The position numbers were made by a program, and so were the translations under genes. From Chryseobacterium koreense CCUG 49689 (GTDB taxonomy: Bacteria; Bacteroidota; Bacteroidia; Flavobacteriales; Weeksellaceae): DNA of 64,000 nt. This document shows positions 8,671-18,348 of this stretch, piece after piece. The notes under the pieces were generated by a model. That model searched no databases and was not told the origin of the DNA. It saw only the letters and a program-made list of their open reading frames with translations. The stretch's first letter is position 1. The number at the start of each line of letters is the position of its first letter. The DNA lies in contig NZ_LFNG01000005.1 in the NCBI RefSeq assembly GCF_001045435.1, forward strand, positions 1 to 64,000, written 5' to 3'.

Positions 8671-11220
8671 ATGAACGACCGAATTGAGATTTCTTCAATA
8701 ATTAGGAAGAGGACTTTAGGATTAACACTTGTACTGGGAGCAGCAAGTTTCGCCTTCGCACAGCAGAAGGTCAATGTATCCGGGAAAATTGTAGACAAAC
8801 AGAATCAGGCAGTTCCCTACGCCTCCGTAACCTTCGGAAACAAAGCCAACAAACAGTTCAGCGATGCCACTTTGACAGACGAGAAAGGCGGTTTTGAAAT
8901 TGGTCTTGTGCCGGGAAATTATGACGTCACCATCGAGGCGATAGGCTATAAAAAAATCACCAGCAACAGACAGATTTCCAATGCCGGAAATTTGGGGAAT
9001 TTAACGGTGGAATCGGAAAGTTCCGGACCACTTTCCAAAACACAGGATATTCAGGGCGTAACCATTGTGGCGACCACAAAACCCGTAAAAGTAGAAATCG
9101 ACAAGAAAACCTATGACGTGAAAAGCGATCTGACCGCCATCGGTGGAAACCTTCAGGACGTGCTGCAAAACGTGCCCTCCGTCTCGGTGGATCCGGATGG
9201 AACCGTCTCGATGCGCGGAAGCTCAAACGTGAAGTTTCTGGTCAATGGAAAACCTTCCGCATTACTCGGAATCGATGATGGCGCCAACGCGCTGCAATCC
9301 ATTCCGGCCGACCAAATCGACAGAATCGAGGTCATCACCAATCCTTCCGCAAAATTTGACGCTTCAGGTACCGCGGGAATCCTCAACATCATCTTAAAGA
9401 AAACCACCAAAATGGGCTTTAACGGAAGCGTGGTGGGAACTTTAGGTTATTTGCCCAGAACTTCCCTCAACACCAACTTAAGCTGGAAAAAAGGAAACCT
9501 TACCTGGTTCCTAAACGGCGGCGGCGGATACACCGAAAGCAAAGGAAAAAACTGGACCGATGCAGTGTACAGCGTATATCCAAATTATCCGGATGCCAAT
9601 GGTACCCAATTTTTGCAAAGAGGCTATCAAAGCACGGAAAGCAAAAATTTCTTTAAAAACTACAACGGCTCTGCCGGAATGGTTTACGACCTCAATGCAA
9701 ACAACTCAGTGAATGCGTCGGTCACGTTAAGACGCTTTGAATCTGAAAGCAATAGTCCCGTAACCTATACCGACTATTTGACGGACAACACCATCGCAAC
9801 CGGATACAGAAATTCCACCGGAAACAACTCCAATAACGGAATCCAGGGCGATTTCGGGTTTGACCATAAGTTTGACGACAAAGGGCAAAACTTGTCTTTT
9901 TCTTTAAGCCTACAGAGAAATGACAGCGACTCGCAATCTTTGATCGACCAAAATTATCGCCAGAAATCACTGCAGGACAAACTGAACCAAAATACTTTGA
10001 GCAAATCATTGGTCGGGAAAATCGATTACGAACTCCCGATTGGTGAACAATCCATGTTTAATGTCGGCTATAAAATCGATGCCAACAAAAACGATTATTC
10101 GTTTAACGTGTTGAGGAATATTGGTGATGGATTCAGCACAATTGGAGTAGAGCCATATAACAACAATACCAATTACAGCGAACTCATCAATGCTGCTTAT
10201 ATCCAGTTCAAAAGCAAGATCAATAATTTTGGCTACCAAGTAGGTTTGAGGGATGAATTGTCCAACATTACCATCAATTATCAAAACCTTTCCGGAACAG
10301 ACAACATTAACGATAAGAAGAAAAACTACAACAATTTGTTCCCAAGTGTTTTCTTAAGTTATGATTTGGGGAAAAACAATCAGTTTTTGTTGAATTATTC
10401 TCGAAGAATAAGCAGGCCCAGATCCTGGTTCCTCGTTCCCTACATGTCATTTAATGACAGCCAAAACATTTTTAAAGGAAATGCGGACCTGAACCCATCC
10501 TATATCGATTCATTTGAATTGGGCTACAACTTGTCCAAGAAAAAATTCACACTCAATCCGGTGGTTTATTTCAAAAGAGAGAATGACGATGTGAAGATGG
10601 CTTTGGCCTTTGTCAATGGCACCTTCATCACTCAGCCGATGAACCTTGGAGTTGACCAGCGAATCGGTTTGGACCTCAATTATTCTTACGATCCGTTCTC
10701 TTGGTGGAAAATCATGGGAGAGTTTGACCTGTATCAATACAAAACAACCGGGGACTATTACTACAGCTCGGAAGACCCGAATGATCCCAACCAAACCATC
10801 CAAAACCACGTCTCCTTTGACGGAAAAGGAAATTCCGCCAGAATCAGAATGTCTAACACGTTCAAGATTGACAAAACCTTCAACATTCAGCTTCAAGGAA
10901 ATTACCGCGCAGCACAGATAGAAGGAGCCAATGACAACAAGGCGATGTACTTCGTGAACCTTGGTGCAACCAAAACCATCTGGAAAGGTGACGGAACGAT
11001 TGCATTCAACATCCAGGATATTTTCAACACCAGATCGAGAAATGTGATCCAAACCGGAAACGGATTTACCAGGGAATCCTTCATGCAGTGGTCGCCAAGA
11101 CAATTCTCACTTTCACTCACCTACCGTTTCAAACAGGGTGAAAAAGTGGATCAGCCGAAAAGGAAAAAGGACATCAATGCCAATGACCAAGGCGGCGAAG
11201 ATCAAGGACCACCTATGTAA
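8671..11220 (+). CDS. TonB-dependent outer membrane receptor (outer-membrane beta-barrel family)
   Basis: 849 residues. A signal peptide (about 1-30, ending SFAFA) leads to a carboxypeptidase-regulatory-like Ig domain (about 35-110, VSGKIVDKQNQAVPYASV), a plug domain (about 130-245, containing SMRGSSNVKFLVNGKP and a SGTAGILNIILKK end) and a 22-strand-type barrel. The C-terminus is short of a classic SusC pattern and ends in a hydrophilic, charged tail after the last strand. Substrate unknown; no SusD partner lies beside it, so it is not a polysaccharide-utilisation pair. The upstream 180 bases are AT-rich with no clear operator. A bidirectional terminator follows. Confidence 0.88.
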   Translation: MNDRIEISSIIRKRTLGLTLVLGAASFAFAQQKVNVSGKIVDKQNQAVPYASVTFGNKANKQFSDATLTDEKGGFEIGLVPGNYDVTIEAIGYKKITSNRQISNAGNLGNLTVESESSGPLSKTQDIQGVTIVATTKPVKVEIDKKTYDVKSDLTAIGGNLQDVLQNVPSVSVDPDGTVSMRGSSNVKFLVNGKPSALLGIDDGANALQSIPADQIDRIEVITNPSAKFDASGTAGILNIILKKTTKMGFNGSVVGTLGYLPRTSLNTNLSWKKGNLTWFLNGGGGYTESKGKNWTDAVYSVYPNYPDANGTQFLQRGYQSTESKNFFKNYNGSAGMVYDLNANNSVNASVTLRRFESESNSPVTYTDYLTDNTIATGYRNSTGNNSNNGIQGDFGFDHKFDDKGQNLSFSLSLQRNDSDSQSLIDQNYRQKSLQDKLNQNTLSKSLVGKIDYELPIGEQSMFNVGYKIDANKNDYSFNVLRNIGDGFSTIGVEPYNNNTNYSELINAAYIQFKSKINNFGYQVGLRDELSNITINYQNLSGTDNINDKKKNYNNLFPSVFLSYDLGKNNQFLLNYSRRISRPRSWFLVPYMSFNDSQNIFKGNADLNPSYIDSFELGYNLSKKKFTLNPVVYFKRENDDVKMALAFVNGTFITQPMNLGVDQRIGLDLNYSYDPFSWWKIMGEFDLYQYKTTGDYYYSSEDPNDPNQTIQNHVSFDGKGNSARIRMSNTFKIDKTFNIQLQGNYRAAQIEGANDNKAMYFVNLGATKTIWKGDGTIAFNIQDIFNTRSRNVIQTGNGFTRESFMQWSPRQFSLSLTYRFKQGEKVDQPKRKKDINANDQGGEDQGPPM

Positions 11221-11290
11221 TTTGAATACCGATCCCGATTGCGATTGGGACGGATTACGAAGCGCCAAATTTGAATGGCGTGCAAACAAA

Positions 11291-11325
11291 AAAATCAGTT
11301 CCAAGTCGGGACTGATTTTTTGTTT
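11291..11325. terminator. Bidirectional terminator between the TonB receptor and proline dehydrogenase
   Basis: AAAATCAGTTCC at 11291-11302 pairs with 11308-11319 with one wobble, with T-rich tails on both strands. It serves the convergent genes on either side. Confidence 0.85.
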
Positions 11326-11345
11326 TGCTGTGGACGAAAAAAATA

Positions 11346-12512
11346 CTAAGCTTTTCTTCGTTGGAGTTCTTTCTCGATCAAACCGAGTTCCCGTCCGGTT
11401 TGTCCGGCCACGGAAGTGTTTTCCTGTGCTCTTCTGGTCAGATAAGGAACCACGTCTTTCACCGGTCCATACGGAAGATATTTTGACGCGTTGTATTTTT
11501 TATCTCCAAGATAATAGGTGATATTGTCGCTCATTCCATACAACTGCCCGAAGTAAATTTGCGGATGGTCATTTTGCAGACCTTTTTCGCGCATTTTGTC
11601 CATCAGAAGTTCGGTGGATCTTTCATTGTGCGTACCGAAATAGCCGGAAACACGGTCCAGATTACTCAAAACAAAATCAATCGCCGCATTGTAGTTATCG
11701 TCGGTGGCCTCTTTTGTCGGCTGGATGGGGTCCGGATAATTCATCGCTGCTGCGCGTTCGCGCTCTTTTTCCATATAGGCGCCTCGAACGAACTTATAAC
11801 CCAGAAAATAGCCTTTTTCCTGTGCACGTTTCAGATCCTCATGCAAATATTCAATTCTTCCGGTCCGGTACATTTGAAGGGTGTTCCACACAATCGCCTT
11901 GTCCTTGTTGTATTTCTCCATCATGGCGTTCACCAAATCGTCAACGCAATCCTGCATTTGGGTTTCCTCGGCATCAATCATCAAAACCACATTTTTTTCG
12001 TGGGCAAGACTGCAGACTTCGTCATATCTTTTCTTAATATTTTCCCATTCCTGTTTTTCACTGGAAGTCAACTCTTTGCCGCTTTGAACCGCGGTGTAGA
12101 GATCCAACTTTCCGAAACCGGTCGGCTTGAAGACCACAAAGGGAATGGCAGGATTTCCTTCTGCAAACTTGATATTCTGTTTGATTTCCTCACAGGTGTG
12201 GTCAAAAGTTTTTTCATCTTCCTTCCCTTCAATCGCATAATCAAAAATACTTCCGATATGGTGCTTGAACAGCTTTTTCACCACCTCCATACTGGTTTCG
12301 CGGGTTTCCCCACCTACAAACTGCTCGAACAAAGTCTGCCGAACAACTCCCTGCACGAATGGGAAATTATTTTTCACCGTGAAGTTCAGCATTCCAATTC
12401 CCAAATTGGTAAGTGTGGGATTTTCGATGGCTTTAAACATCCAGTACGCCTTTTTCAGCTGACCTGTCGTTTTGTCCTGAAAAGCGATTTGAGTATCGTT
12501 GAATATTGACAT
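11346..12512 (-). CDS. Proline dehydrogenase (monofunctional)
   Basis: 388-residue FAD-dependent PRODH-type TIM barrel. It oxidises proline to pyrroline-5-carboxylate. Supporting motifs include VVLMIDAEETQMQ (about 175-190), KFVRGAYMEKER (about 240-251) and the C-terminal YLTRRAQENTSV substrate-binding block (about 357-368). There is no DNA-binding or P5C dehydrogenase domain, so it is not a bifunctional PutA; the P5C dehydrogenase must be elsewhere. Divergent from aroB across 92 bases. Confidence 0.93.
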   Translation of the reverse strand: MSIFNDTQIAFQDKTTGQLKKAYWMFKAIENPTLTNLGIGMLNFTVKNNFPFVQGVVRQTLFEQFVGGETRETSMEVVKKLFKHHIGSIFDYAIEGKEDEKTFDHTCEEIKQNIKFAEGNPAIPFVVFKPTGFGKLDLYTAVQSGKELTSSEKQEWENIKKRYDEVCSLAHEKNVVLMIDAEETQMQDCVDDLVNAMMEKYNKDKAIVWNTLQMYRTGRIEYLHEDLKRAQEKGYFLGYKFVRGAYMEKERERAAAMNYPDPIQPTKEATDDNYNAAIDFVLSNLDRVSGYFGTHNERSTELLMDKMREKGLQNDHPQIYFGQLYGMSDNITYYLGDKKYNASKYLPYGPVKDVVPYLTRRAQENTSVAGQTGRELGLIEKELQRRKA

Positions 12513-12604
12513 GATATGGAAAAATTATAATCTCACAAATTTAATAATACTGATTGAGACGATAAAACTATATTATTGTTTAATTTTGTGATAAATTTCA
12601 GGAA

Positions 12605-13645
12605 ATGATTGCACACCTAGACGAAAATTTTTCGCAGCTCAACGATTTCTTAAAGGTGCTGAAGCCTTCTAAACTGTTAATCCTGGTCGACACAAACACC
12701 CACGAATACTGTCTGCCAACACTTCTGGGAAATTTGGAAACCGAAATTCCCTTTGAAATCATAGAAATAGAACCCGGCGAAGAACTGAAAACCATCCAAA
12801 CGGCAACCCACCTTTGGGAAATCCTCTCGGGATTTGAGACGGACCGGAAAGCCCTCTTGATCAATCTCGGTGGCGGAGTCATCACAGACTTGGGAGGTTT
12901 CGTGGCGTCCACCTACAAAAGAGGAATCAAATTCATCAATATCCCCACTTCTCTTTTGGGAATGTGCGACGCGTCCATCGGTGGCAAAAACGGTATCGAC
13001 CATCTGTTTCTGAAAAATATCGTGGGAACTTTTGCAGAACCGGAAATGGTTTTCATTTACCCCGAATTCTTAAAAACATTGCCATTCATAGAATTAAGGA
13101 GCGGATTCGCGGAAATGCTGAAACATGGATTAATCGCTGACGAAAAGCACTGGAAAGACTTGATCTCGATTGAAAAGCTGTCGCCGGAAAGCATCGCTCC
13201 ATTCATTGAAACCTCTATGAAGATTAAAGCAGATGTAGTTGCAAAAGATTTCAGGGAGCAGCATATCAGAAAAACTTTGAATTTCGGCCACACTTTCGGG
13301 CATGCTTTTGAAAGCTATTTTCTGTCACACGGTATCCCCGTCCTTCATGGCGAAGCAGTGGCGATGGGAATGATTTTTGAAACCCAACTTTCTTTCCTGG
13401 AAAAGCTTATCTCATTAGATGCCTCTATGGAAATCTTCAAAGGCATCAAGAAATTCTTTCCGCATCGGGCTATCGATTTAGCCGGCGCTGAACAATTGAG
13501 TAATTTAATGATGAATGATAAGAAAAACGCCAACGGAGAGATCCACTTTTCCCTACTTTCAAAAATTGGGGAAGGTAATTTTGACCATGTCGTGTCTGAA
13601 AAGAATTTAATCGCCGCATTAAATTTTATTCAATATTTATACTAA
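12605..13645 (+). CDS. aroB: 3-dehydroquinate synthase
   Basis: 346 residues, normal length. Second step of the shikimate pathway, NAD- and metal-dependent. The NAD-binding GGGVITDLGGFVASTYKRG segment lies at about residues 95-113, and the metal-binding His/Glu set is present in FAEMLKHGLIAD and NFGHTFGHAFE (about 220-230). Monocistronic, followed by a 408-base non-coding stretch. Confidence 0.96.
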   Translation: MIAHLDENFSQLNDFLKVLKPSKLLILVDTNTHEYCLPTLLGNLETEIPFEIIEIEPGEELKTIQTATHLWEILSGFETDRKALLINLGGGVITDLGGFVASTYKRGIKFINIPTSLLGMCDASIGGKNGIDHLFLKNIVGTFAEPEMVFIYPEFLKTLPFIELRSGFAEMLKHGLIADEKHWKDLISIEKLSPESIAPFIETSMKIKADVVAKDFREQHIRKTLNFGHTFGHAFESYFLSHGIPVLHGEAVAMGMIFETQLSFLEKLISLDASMEIFKGIKKFFPHRAIDLAGAEQLSNLMMNDKKNANGEIHFSLLSKIGEGNFDHVVSEKNLIAALNFIQYLY

Positions 13646-14053
13646 ATTTTAATTTCGAACGTTTAGCGACTTTTCTTTTTTCTCAACTCGTTTTTGAGGT
13701 TGAAAGTCATCTCATTTTTGGATGCGAAGTTCATTATTCTCAAAAATGATCTGAAAATCCACCCCTATTTTCTTCCCCAAAACTTTTTAAATATTTTTGT
13801 TTTCAATCGATCTTAATATTTTTATTAAATTGATTTACAAGAATTTATATAATTAAAATAGTTAAGCATCCGTTTAGTTATTTCACCAAATGCTATTCTT
13901 TGGCACAGCATTTGTCTAACTCATCCCGTAAAACAAATTTAAAATTGCAGAACCGTAAGACCATTTTATTTGATGTATTTGAAGATTAATTTTCAATTCA
14001 GCCTTAAAATCAAATTATGGAATCTGCAAAAATAATTAAAAAATTTTTGAATT
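13646..14053. other. Intergenic stretch, aroB to porin
   Basis: AT-rich, no coding frame. A 9-base inverted repeat TCATTTTTG (13712-13720) / CAAAAATGA (13741-13749) with a 20-base loop is present but is not convincing as a terminator. The remainder is probably the long 5' leader and promoter region of the outer-membrane protein gene. Confidence 0.4.
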
Positions 14054-14710
14054 ATGAAAAAGTTATTTTTAAGTGCAGCGATCGCAATGGGTTCATTGAC
14101 ATTTGCACAAACATTTGGAATTAAAGCAGGTATGAATGTGTCGTCATTGTCAAAAGATGCATCAATGGACGATGCGAAATCCAAAATCGGATTTAATGGG
14201 GGGTTATTCATGAACGCGCCAATTGCTGAAAACTTCAGCATCCAACCGGAATTGATCTACACTCAATACGGTAACAAATCCACCACCACAAACAGCTATA
14301 CCACCGGTACCAGTTCTGTGGTTGAAAAAACAACCGGATCTACCAATTTAGATTACATTGCACTTCCGGTCATGTTCCAGTACAATGCAACTCCGCAGTT
14401 TTACCTGGAAGCAGGCCCGGAATTCGGATTGCTGATGAGCGGAAAAGTGAAAGGGGATAGAACAGTCACCACCACTACGGGAGCTACAACTACCACCTCT
14501 ACTTCTGCAGTTTCCACAGACATCAAAGACAATTTAAACACATTTAACTTCGGTGTTGGATTGGGTGCAGGATATTATTTCACGCCAAACCTGGGATTGA
14601 CTGCAAGGTACGTAGCAGGATTGACCGATATCGCGAAAGACAGACCAAGCGGCTCAAGTGCTATTAAAAACAACGTATTCCAAGTTGGATTGGCTTTCAA
14701 ATTCAAATAA
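14054..14710 (+). CDS. Small outer-membrane beta-barrel protein (porin family)
   Basis: 218 residues. Signal peptide 1-18 (MKKLFLSAAIAMGSLTFA), then an eight-strand-type barrel of the PorT/OMP_b-brl_2 type common in Bacteroidetes. The N-terminal strand has the typical FGIKAGMNVSSLS motif, and the last strand ends in a Phe (VFQVGLAFKFK). A Thr/Ser-rich loop (about 135-160) is probably surface exposed. Role likely structural or in surface contact; no ligand can be deduced. Confidence 0.85.
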   Translation: MKKLFLSAAIAMGSLTFAQTFGIKAGMNVSSLSKDASMDDAKSKIGFNGGLFMNAPIAENFSIQPELIYTQYGNKSTTTNSYTTGTSSVVEKTTGSTNLDYIALPVMFQYNATPQFYLEAGPEFGLLMSGKVKGDRTVTTTTGATTTTSTSAVSTDIKDNLNTFNFGVGLGAGYYFTPNLGLTARYVAGLTDIAKDRPSGSSAIKNNVFQVGLAFKFK

Positions 14711-14738
14711 GACAAAAACTTCATTAAATATAAAAACG

Positions 14739-14765
14739 AAAGGTTGGGAATTTTTCCCAACCTTT
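14739..14765. terminator. Bidirectional terminator between porin and purF
   Basis: A perfect 12-base arm, AAAGGTTGGGAA at 14739-14750, pairs with 14754-14765 over a three-base loop. Flanked by A-rich and T-rich tracts; it ends just before the purF stop codon. Confidence 0.85.
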
Positions 14766-14766
14766 A

Positions 14767-16254
14767 TTATTTGATCAATTCCTCGTCATCTCCTTTCGGA
14801 ACAGGATATTTCTCCGTAAAGCAACCGAAACAGTGATCGGTGCTGCCCAAAATTTTGATTAAGTTTTCCATGCTTAGGAATTCCAGAGAATCCACCCCGA
14901 GATATGCCCGCAATTCTTCCACATTCATATTTGCAGAAATCAGATCTTCTTTTGAAGGCGTGTCGATGCCCAAGTAACACGGCGCAATAATCGGTGGGGA
15001 AACGCTTCGGAAATGGATTTCTTTTACACCCGCCTTTTTCAGGATTTTCACCAGTCGCTTGGAAGTGGTGCCCCGAACAATAGAATCATCAATGATGACT
15101 ACCCTTTTTCCTTTGATCTCGGAAATAATCGGATTCAGCTTCAGGTTGACAATCCGTTCCCGCATATCCTGTGTAGGCACAATGAAACTTCTGCCGACAT
15201 ACCTGTTTTTAATCAAGACTGGCCGGAAAGAAATCCCTGAAGCGATCGAAAAACCAATCGCGGCGGGAACACCCGAATCCGGAACGCCAATGACGATATC
15301 CGCTTCAACCGGTGCCTGTTCCCAAATCTTCATTCCCGATTTTTCGCGGACTTCATGCACATTGATGCCCTCCAAAGTGGAATCCGGTCTCGCAAAATAA
15401 ATATATTCGAAGGCGCAGATGTTTCTTTGGCAGTTTTCCCGAACCAGGAAACTTTGCAGCCCGGGTTCATTCTCGTTGGTATAAACGATTTCTCCAGGCA
15501 AAATATCCCGAACATATTGCGCTCCTACCGCATCCAAAGCCACGGATTCGGAGGCAGCCACAAAAGTCTTTTCATCAATCGCGCCCAAAACCAGCGGACG
15601 AATTCCATGAAAATCCCGAAAGGCAAAAAACTTATTCCTCGTCATTCCGACCACCGAATAAGCACCTTCAATTTTCTCCATTGTCGCCTTAATCGCTCCT
15701 CTTAAACCCAAATCCAGATTCTTCTGAATCAGCCTTAAAATTACTTCAGAATCCGAAGTGGCCTTAAAAACAACACCTTCGGCTTCAAGTTCTGCCTTCA
15801 GACTTTTTGCATTGGTTAAGTTCCCGTTGTGTGCGATGGATAAAATGATTTGGTCATATTCGTTCTTTGCGAAAAACGGCTGGAAGTTGTATTTTTTCTT
15901 GTCGCCCGCCGTGGTGTAACGGGTGTGTCCAATTGCGGAATTCCCCATGAAGGTTTCCGGTTCGCGGATATCTTTGTAAAAGTCCAGGACCAGACCTTCG
16001 TCTTTCAGGTTAAAAATCCGGCCCTTGTTCATTACCGAAATTCCGCAGGCTTCCTGACCGCGGTGCTGCAGCGCAAATAGCCCGAACTGCGACAGTGAAA
16101 AGGTGTCCAATTCATTTTCAGAATACAATCCGAAAATTCCACATTCTTCCGAAGGCGCATCAAACGGATCGTCTGATTTCAGCAGGTTTCTGCCATAAGT
16201 CTTGGATTGGAACTGCTTTAAATAATCTTGTTTTTGTTGTTGTAAATCTTTCAT
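14767..16254 (-). CDS. purF: Amidophosphoribosyltransferase
   Basis: First committed step of purine synthesis: PRPP plus glutamine to phosphoribosylamine. I start it at the ATG at 16254 (495 residues); an in-frame GTG lies three codons upstream. The catalytic N-terminal Cys of the class II glutaminase is Cys38 in EECGIFGLYS, so about 37 residues must be removed as a propeptide, longer than the 11 in Bacillus. The PRPP-binding VVIIDDSIVRGTTSK is at about 385-399. Cysteines at about 280, 426, 475 and 478 match the [4Fe-4S] ligand set of the Bacillus-type enzyme. Last gene of the purine cluster, 38 bases after purC. Confidence 0.95.
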   Translation of the reverse strand: MKDLQQQKQDYLKQFQSKTYGRNLLKSDDPFDAPSEECGIFGLYSENELDTFSLSQFGLFALQHRGQEACGISVMNKGRIFNLKDEGLVLDFYKDIREPETFMGNSAIGHTRYTTAGDKKKYNFQPFFAKNEYDQIILSIAHNGNLTNAKSLKAELEAEGVVFKATSDSEVILRLIQKNLDLGLRGAIKATMEKIEGAYSVVGMTRNKFFAFRDFHGIRPLVLGAIDEKTFVAASESVALDAVGAQYVRDILPGEIVYTNENEPGLQSFLVRENCQRNICAFEYIYFARPDSTLEGINVHEVREKSGMKIWEQAPVEADIVIGVPDSGVPAAIGFSIASGISFRPVLIKNRYVGRSFIVPTQDMRERIVNLKLNPIISEIKGKRVVIIDDSIVRGTTSKRLVKILKKAGVKEIHFRSVSPPIIAPCYLGIDTPSKEDLISANMNVEELRAYLGVDSLEFLSMENLIKILGSTDHCFGCFTEKYPVPKGDDEELIK

Positions 16255-16292
16255 TTTAGTCACCCAATTTGATTTGTTCGGGTGTTTTAAAT

Positions 16293-17012
16293 TTATTTAT
16301 CCAATACTTTTTTTAATCGTTCATAGATTTCGACATACGCTTCGGTCACTTCTCCCAAATCGCGTCTGAATCGGTCTTTGTCTAATTTTTTCATCGTGTC
16401 TTTGTCCCAAAGTCGGCAAGTATCGGGCGAAATTTCATCGGCCAAAACGATCTTTCCGTCCGAGGTCTTTCCCAATTCGATTTTGAAATCTACCAATATG
16501 ATGTTCATTTTGTCGAAAAGTTCAATCAAAAGATCATTAATATCGGAAGTGAGTTCATACATTTCATCCAGTTCCTCATAAGTCGCGGCACCCAGAAATA
16601 CTGCGTGATGATCATTGATTAAAGGATCGCCGAGTTCGTCTTTTTTATAGCAGAGATCAAAAATGGTCACCGGGGATTTGATGCCCTCTTCCACGCCAAG
16701 TCTCTTCGCCATGCTTCCCGCGGAATAATTCCGGACAACCATTTCAAGGGGAATAATCTTCACTTTTTTGACCAGTTGCTCCCTTTCGTCCAGCTTTTTG
16801 ATGAAATGGGTCGGAATTCCTTTTTCCTCCAGATACTCAAAAATCAGGGTCGTGATCGCGTTGTTCATTTCGCCTTTCAAATCGAAGCTTCCCTTTTTTT
16901 GGGCATTGAAGGCGGTGGCATCGTCTTTGAAACGCACGATGACCTCATCGGGACGATCGGTTTCAAAAATCTGTTTTGCTTTTCCCTCGTAAAGCATTTT
17001 ACCTTTTGTCAT
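16293..17012 (-). CDS. purC: Phosphoribosylaminoimidazole-succinocarboxamide synthase
   Basis: 239 residues, usual length for single-domain PurC (SAICAR synthase), an ATP-dependent ligase joining CAIR and aspartate. The N-terminal [14 protein letters not shown] and the [19 protein letters not shown] and [10 protein letters not shown] blocks are family hallmarks, with the ATP-site [12 protein letters not shown] near 196-207. It is 24 bases downstream of the DUF3307 gene and 38 bases upstream of purF, so it is probably on one transcript with both. Confidence 0.96.
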   Translation of the reverse strand: MTKGKMLYEGKAKQIFETDRPDEVIVRFKDDATAFNAQKKGSFDLKGEMNNAITTLIFEYLEEKGIPTHFIKKLDEREQLVKKVKIIPLEMVVRNYSAGSMAKRLGVEEGIKSPVTIFDLCYKKDELGDPLINDHHAVFLGAATYEELDEMYELTSDINDLLIELFDKMNIILVDFKIELGKTSDGKIVLADEISPDTCRLWDKDTMKKLDKDRFRRDLGEVTEAYVEIYERLKKVLDK

Positions 17013-17036
17013 TTTTACTTTTTATTATTTTTACTT

Positions 17037-17738
17037 TTAATGATGTACTAAAATACCGACCAAAACAGCGATTCCAAAACTCAGCAAAGTCCCAATCAAA
17101 ACATATTCGGTGAGCTTTCTCTGCTTTGCTTCAGCCAAATCGCTGAACCTGAAAACCGATTTCGCGGCAATCATGAAACCAACTCCTTCCCAATGATTCA
17201 CAATGATGAAGACGAAAACGAGCAGCCTTTCTAAAATCCCGATATATTTTCCCGCATGAACCAGTGATTCGGTCTGGATCTTACTGTGATCCACCGTCAC
17301 GGGAGTCCAAATAGAAATCAGTGTTTTGATGAGGATCGAACTTGGAATCGTGAGAAAAACCACCGCCGTAAGGAGTTTCAGGCTTTCGTCGTTGAAAAAA
17401 TCGCTCCATCTGAAATACGGAAAATAAAATACCGACAGCAGAACGATGACCAAAAGATGCAGGAGCTGATCCACAAAAAACCAAGTCCGTTTGGTTTTTG
17501 GCGTTTGATAAAGGAGTTTCACCAAATCGATTAAATAATGGGAAACCCCGATGATTAACGCAATCCACCAAAGCTGGAGGTCCCAAAGAAACACCAGAAC
17601 CAGTGCAGCATGGATGAAAATATGGAAATAGAGAAATTTGCTTTCCCCTTTTTTCCGCTCTTTATCGGCGACCCAAGAATTCGGCTGGAAAATGAAATCC
17701 CCGAGTAAATGTGCCAATATGAGTGGAATAAAAATCAT
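17037..17738 (-). CDS. DUF3307 family membrane protein
   Basis: 233 residues, about six hydrophobic helices. The first helix carries the conserved polar pattern HLLGDFIFQPNSWVADKER (about residues 9-27), typical of DUF3307, followed by a HIFIHAALVLVF helix. Integral inner-membrane protein of unknown function. Its ATG overlaps the stop of the SatD-like gene (ATGA), which points to translational coupling and a shared task. Placed between purL and purC in the purine cluster, which is unexpected for a metabolic operon and suggests that the pair acts on purine or nucleotide status. Confidence 0.85.
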   Translation of the reverse strand: MIFIPLILAHLLGDFIFQPNSWVADKERKKGESKFLYFHIFIHAALVLVFLWDLQLWWIALIIGVSHYLIDLVKLLYQTPKTKRTWFFVDQLLHLLVIVLLSVFYFPYFRWSDFFNDESLKLLTAVVFLTIPSSILIKTLISIWTPVTVDHSKIQTESLVHAGKYIGILERLLVFVFIIVNHWEGVGFMIAAKSVFRFSDLAEAKQRKLTEYVLIGTLLSFGIAVLVGILVHH

Positions 17739-18340
17739 TTCAGTTCTGCTATTTTTTTTCTGAAATATTGATCGGTTTCTAAAATCAAATCTAAATTTGC
17801 CCTCTTGATGCGCTGACTTACAGATGACTGCGTAATTTTAAACTTCTTCGCTATTTCTTCCTGACTAATTTTCGGGTTTTTCAGAATCAACAATGCGATT
17901 TCTGCGGAAACCACAGTCCAGTTGTCGGCAGTCAACAATAACCATTTGAGAATCAAATTAAACCCGCTGTCGAAATCTTCGTATTGCGATTGGATGGCGA
18001 GGTTTATTTTGCTTTCTTTGATCTTCTCCAGATTCCGACCGGAATTCACAAACGCAGTTCCGCTTGATTGCGAAATTTTCTCGGTTTTGAATTCCTGGGT
18101 CCCCAAACCGATAGACAAGCGCACATCCAAACCTTTGATGGTCTTGATCTTTGCCTTAATCTGAAGCGCTTTTAGCAAAGCGTTTTCGGCTTTTGGAACC
18201 AGGATCTGGAATTCATCACCACGATAGATTTCCCAAACCTTGGGATTCTCCTTTCCTAAAACATCTTTCAGTGCATTAAACCAAACTTCCGGCTGAATGC
18301 TTTGCGAATTGATGAGGTCACCTGTTATTACCGATTTCAT
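17735..18340 (-). CDS. SatD-like regulator: cyclase-palm-like domain plus helix-turn-helix
   Basis: 201 residues. N-terminal part (1-110) matches the SatD family and shows a nucleotidyl-cyclase/GGDEF-palm-like pattern: VITGDLINSQ (4-13, Asp8), EIYRGDEFQILVP (37-49, Asp42-Glu43) and VRLSIGLG (73-80), followed by GTAFVNSGRNLE (94-105). C-terminal part (about 155-185) is a helix-turn-helix, KISQEEIAKKFKITQSSVSQRIK. This looks like a nucleotide-sensing DNA-binding protein, but ligand and activity are inference. Its leader carries three palindromic sites and its stop overlaps the DUF3307 start. Known family name; biochemical role not established. Confidence 0.8.
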   Translation of the reverse strand: MKSVITGDLINSQSIQPEVWFNALKDVLGKENPKVWEIYRGDEFQILVPKAENALLKALQIKAKIKTIKGLDVRLSIGLGTQEFKTEKISQSSGTAFVNSGRNLEKIKESKINLAIQSQYEDFDSGFNLILKWLLLTADNWTVVSAEIALLILKNPKISQEEIAKKFKITQSSVSQRIKRANLDLILETDQYFRKKIAELK

Positions 18341-18348
18341 TTTTCAAA

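Noticed and set aside
10510-11103. 197-codon minus-strand frame opposite the TonB receptor
   Set aside because: Antisense shadow of a well-supported gene, with no recognisable motif.
11559-12509. 316-codon plus-strand frame opposite proline dehydrogenase
   Set aside because: It is antisense to a gene with complete family motifs and has no domain of its own; an artefact of codon bias.
13712-13749. TCATTTTTG/CAAAAATGA inverted repeat
   Set aside because: Loop of 20 bases and AT-only arms; too weak for a terminator or operator.
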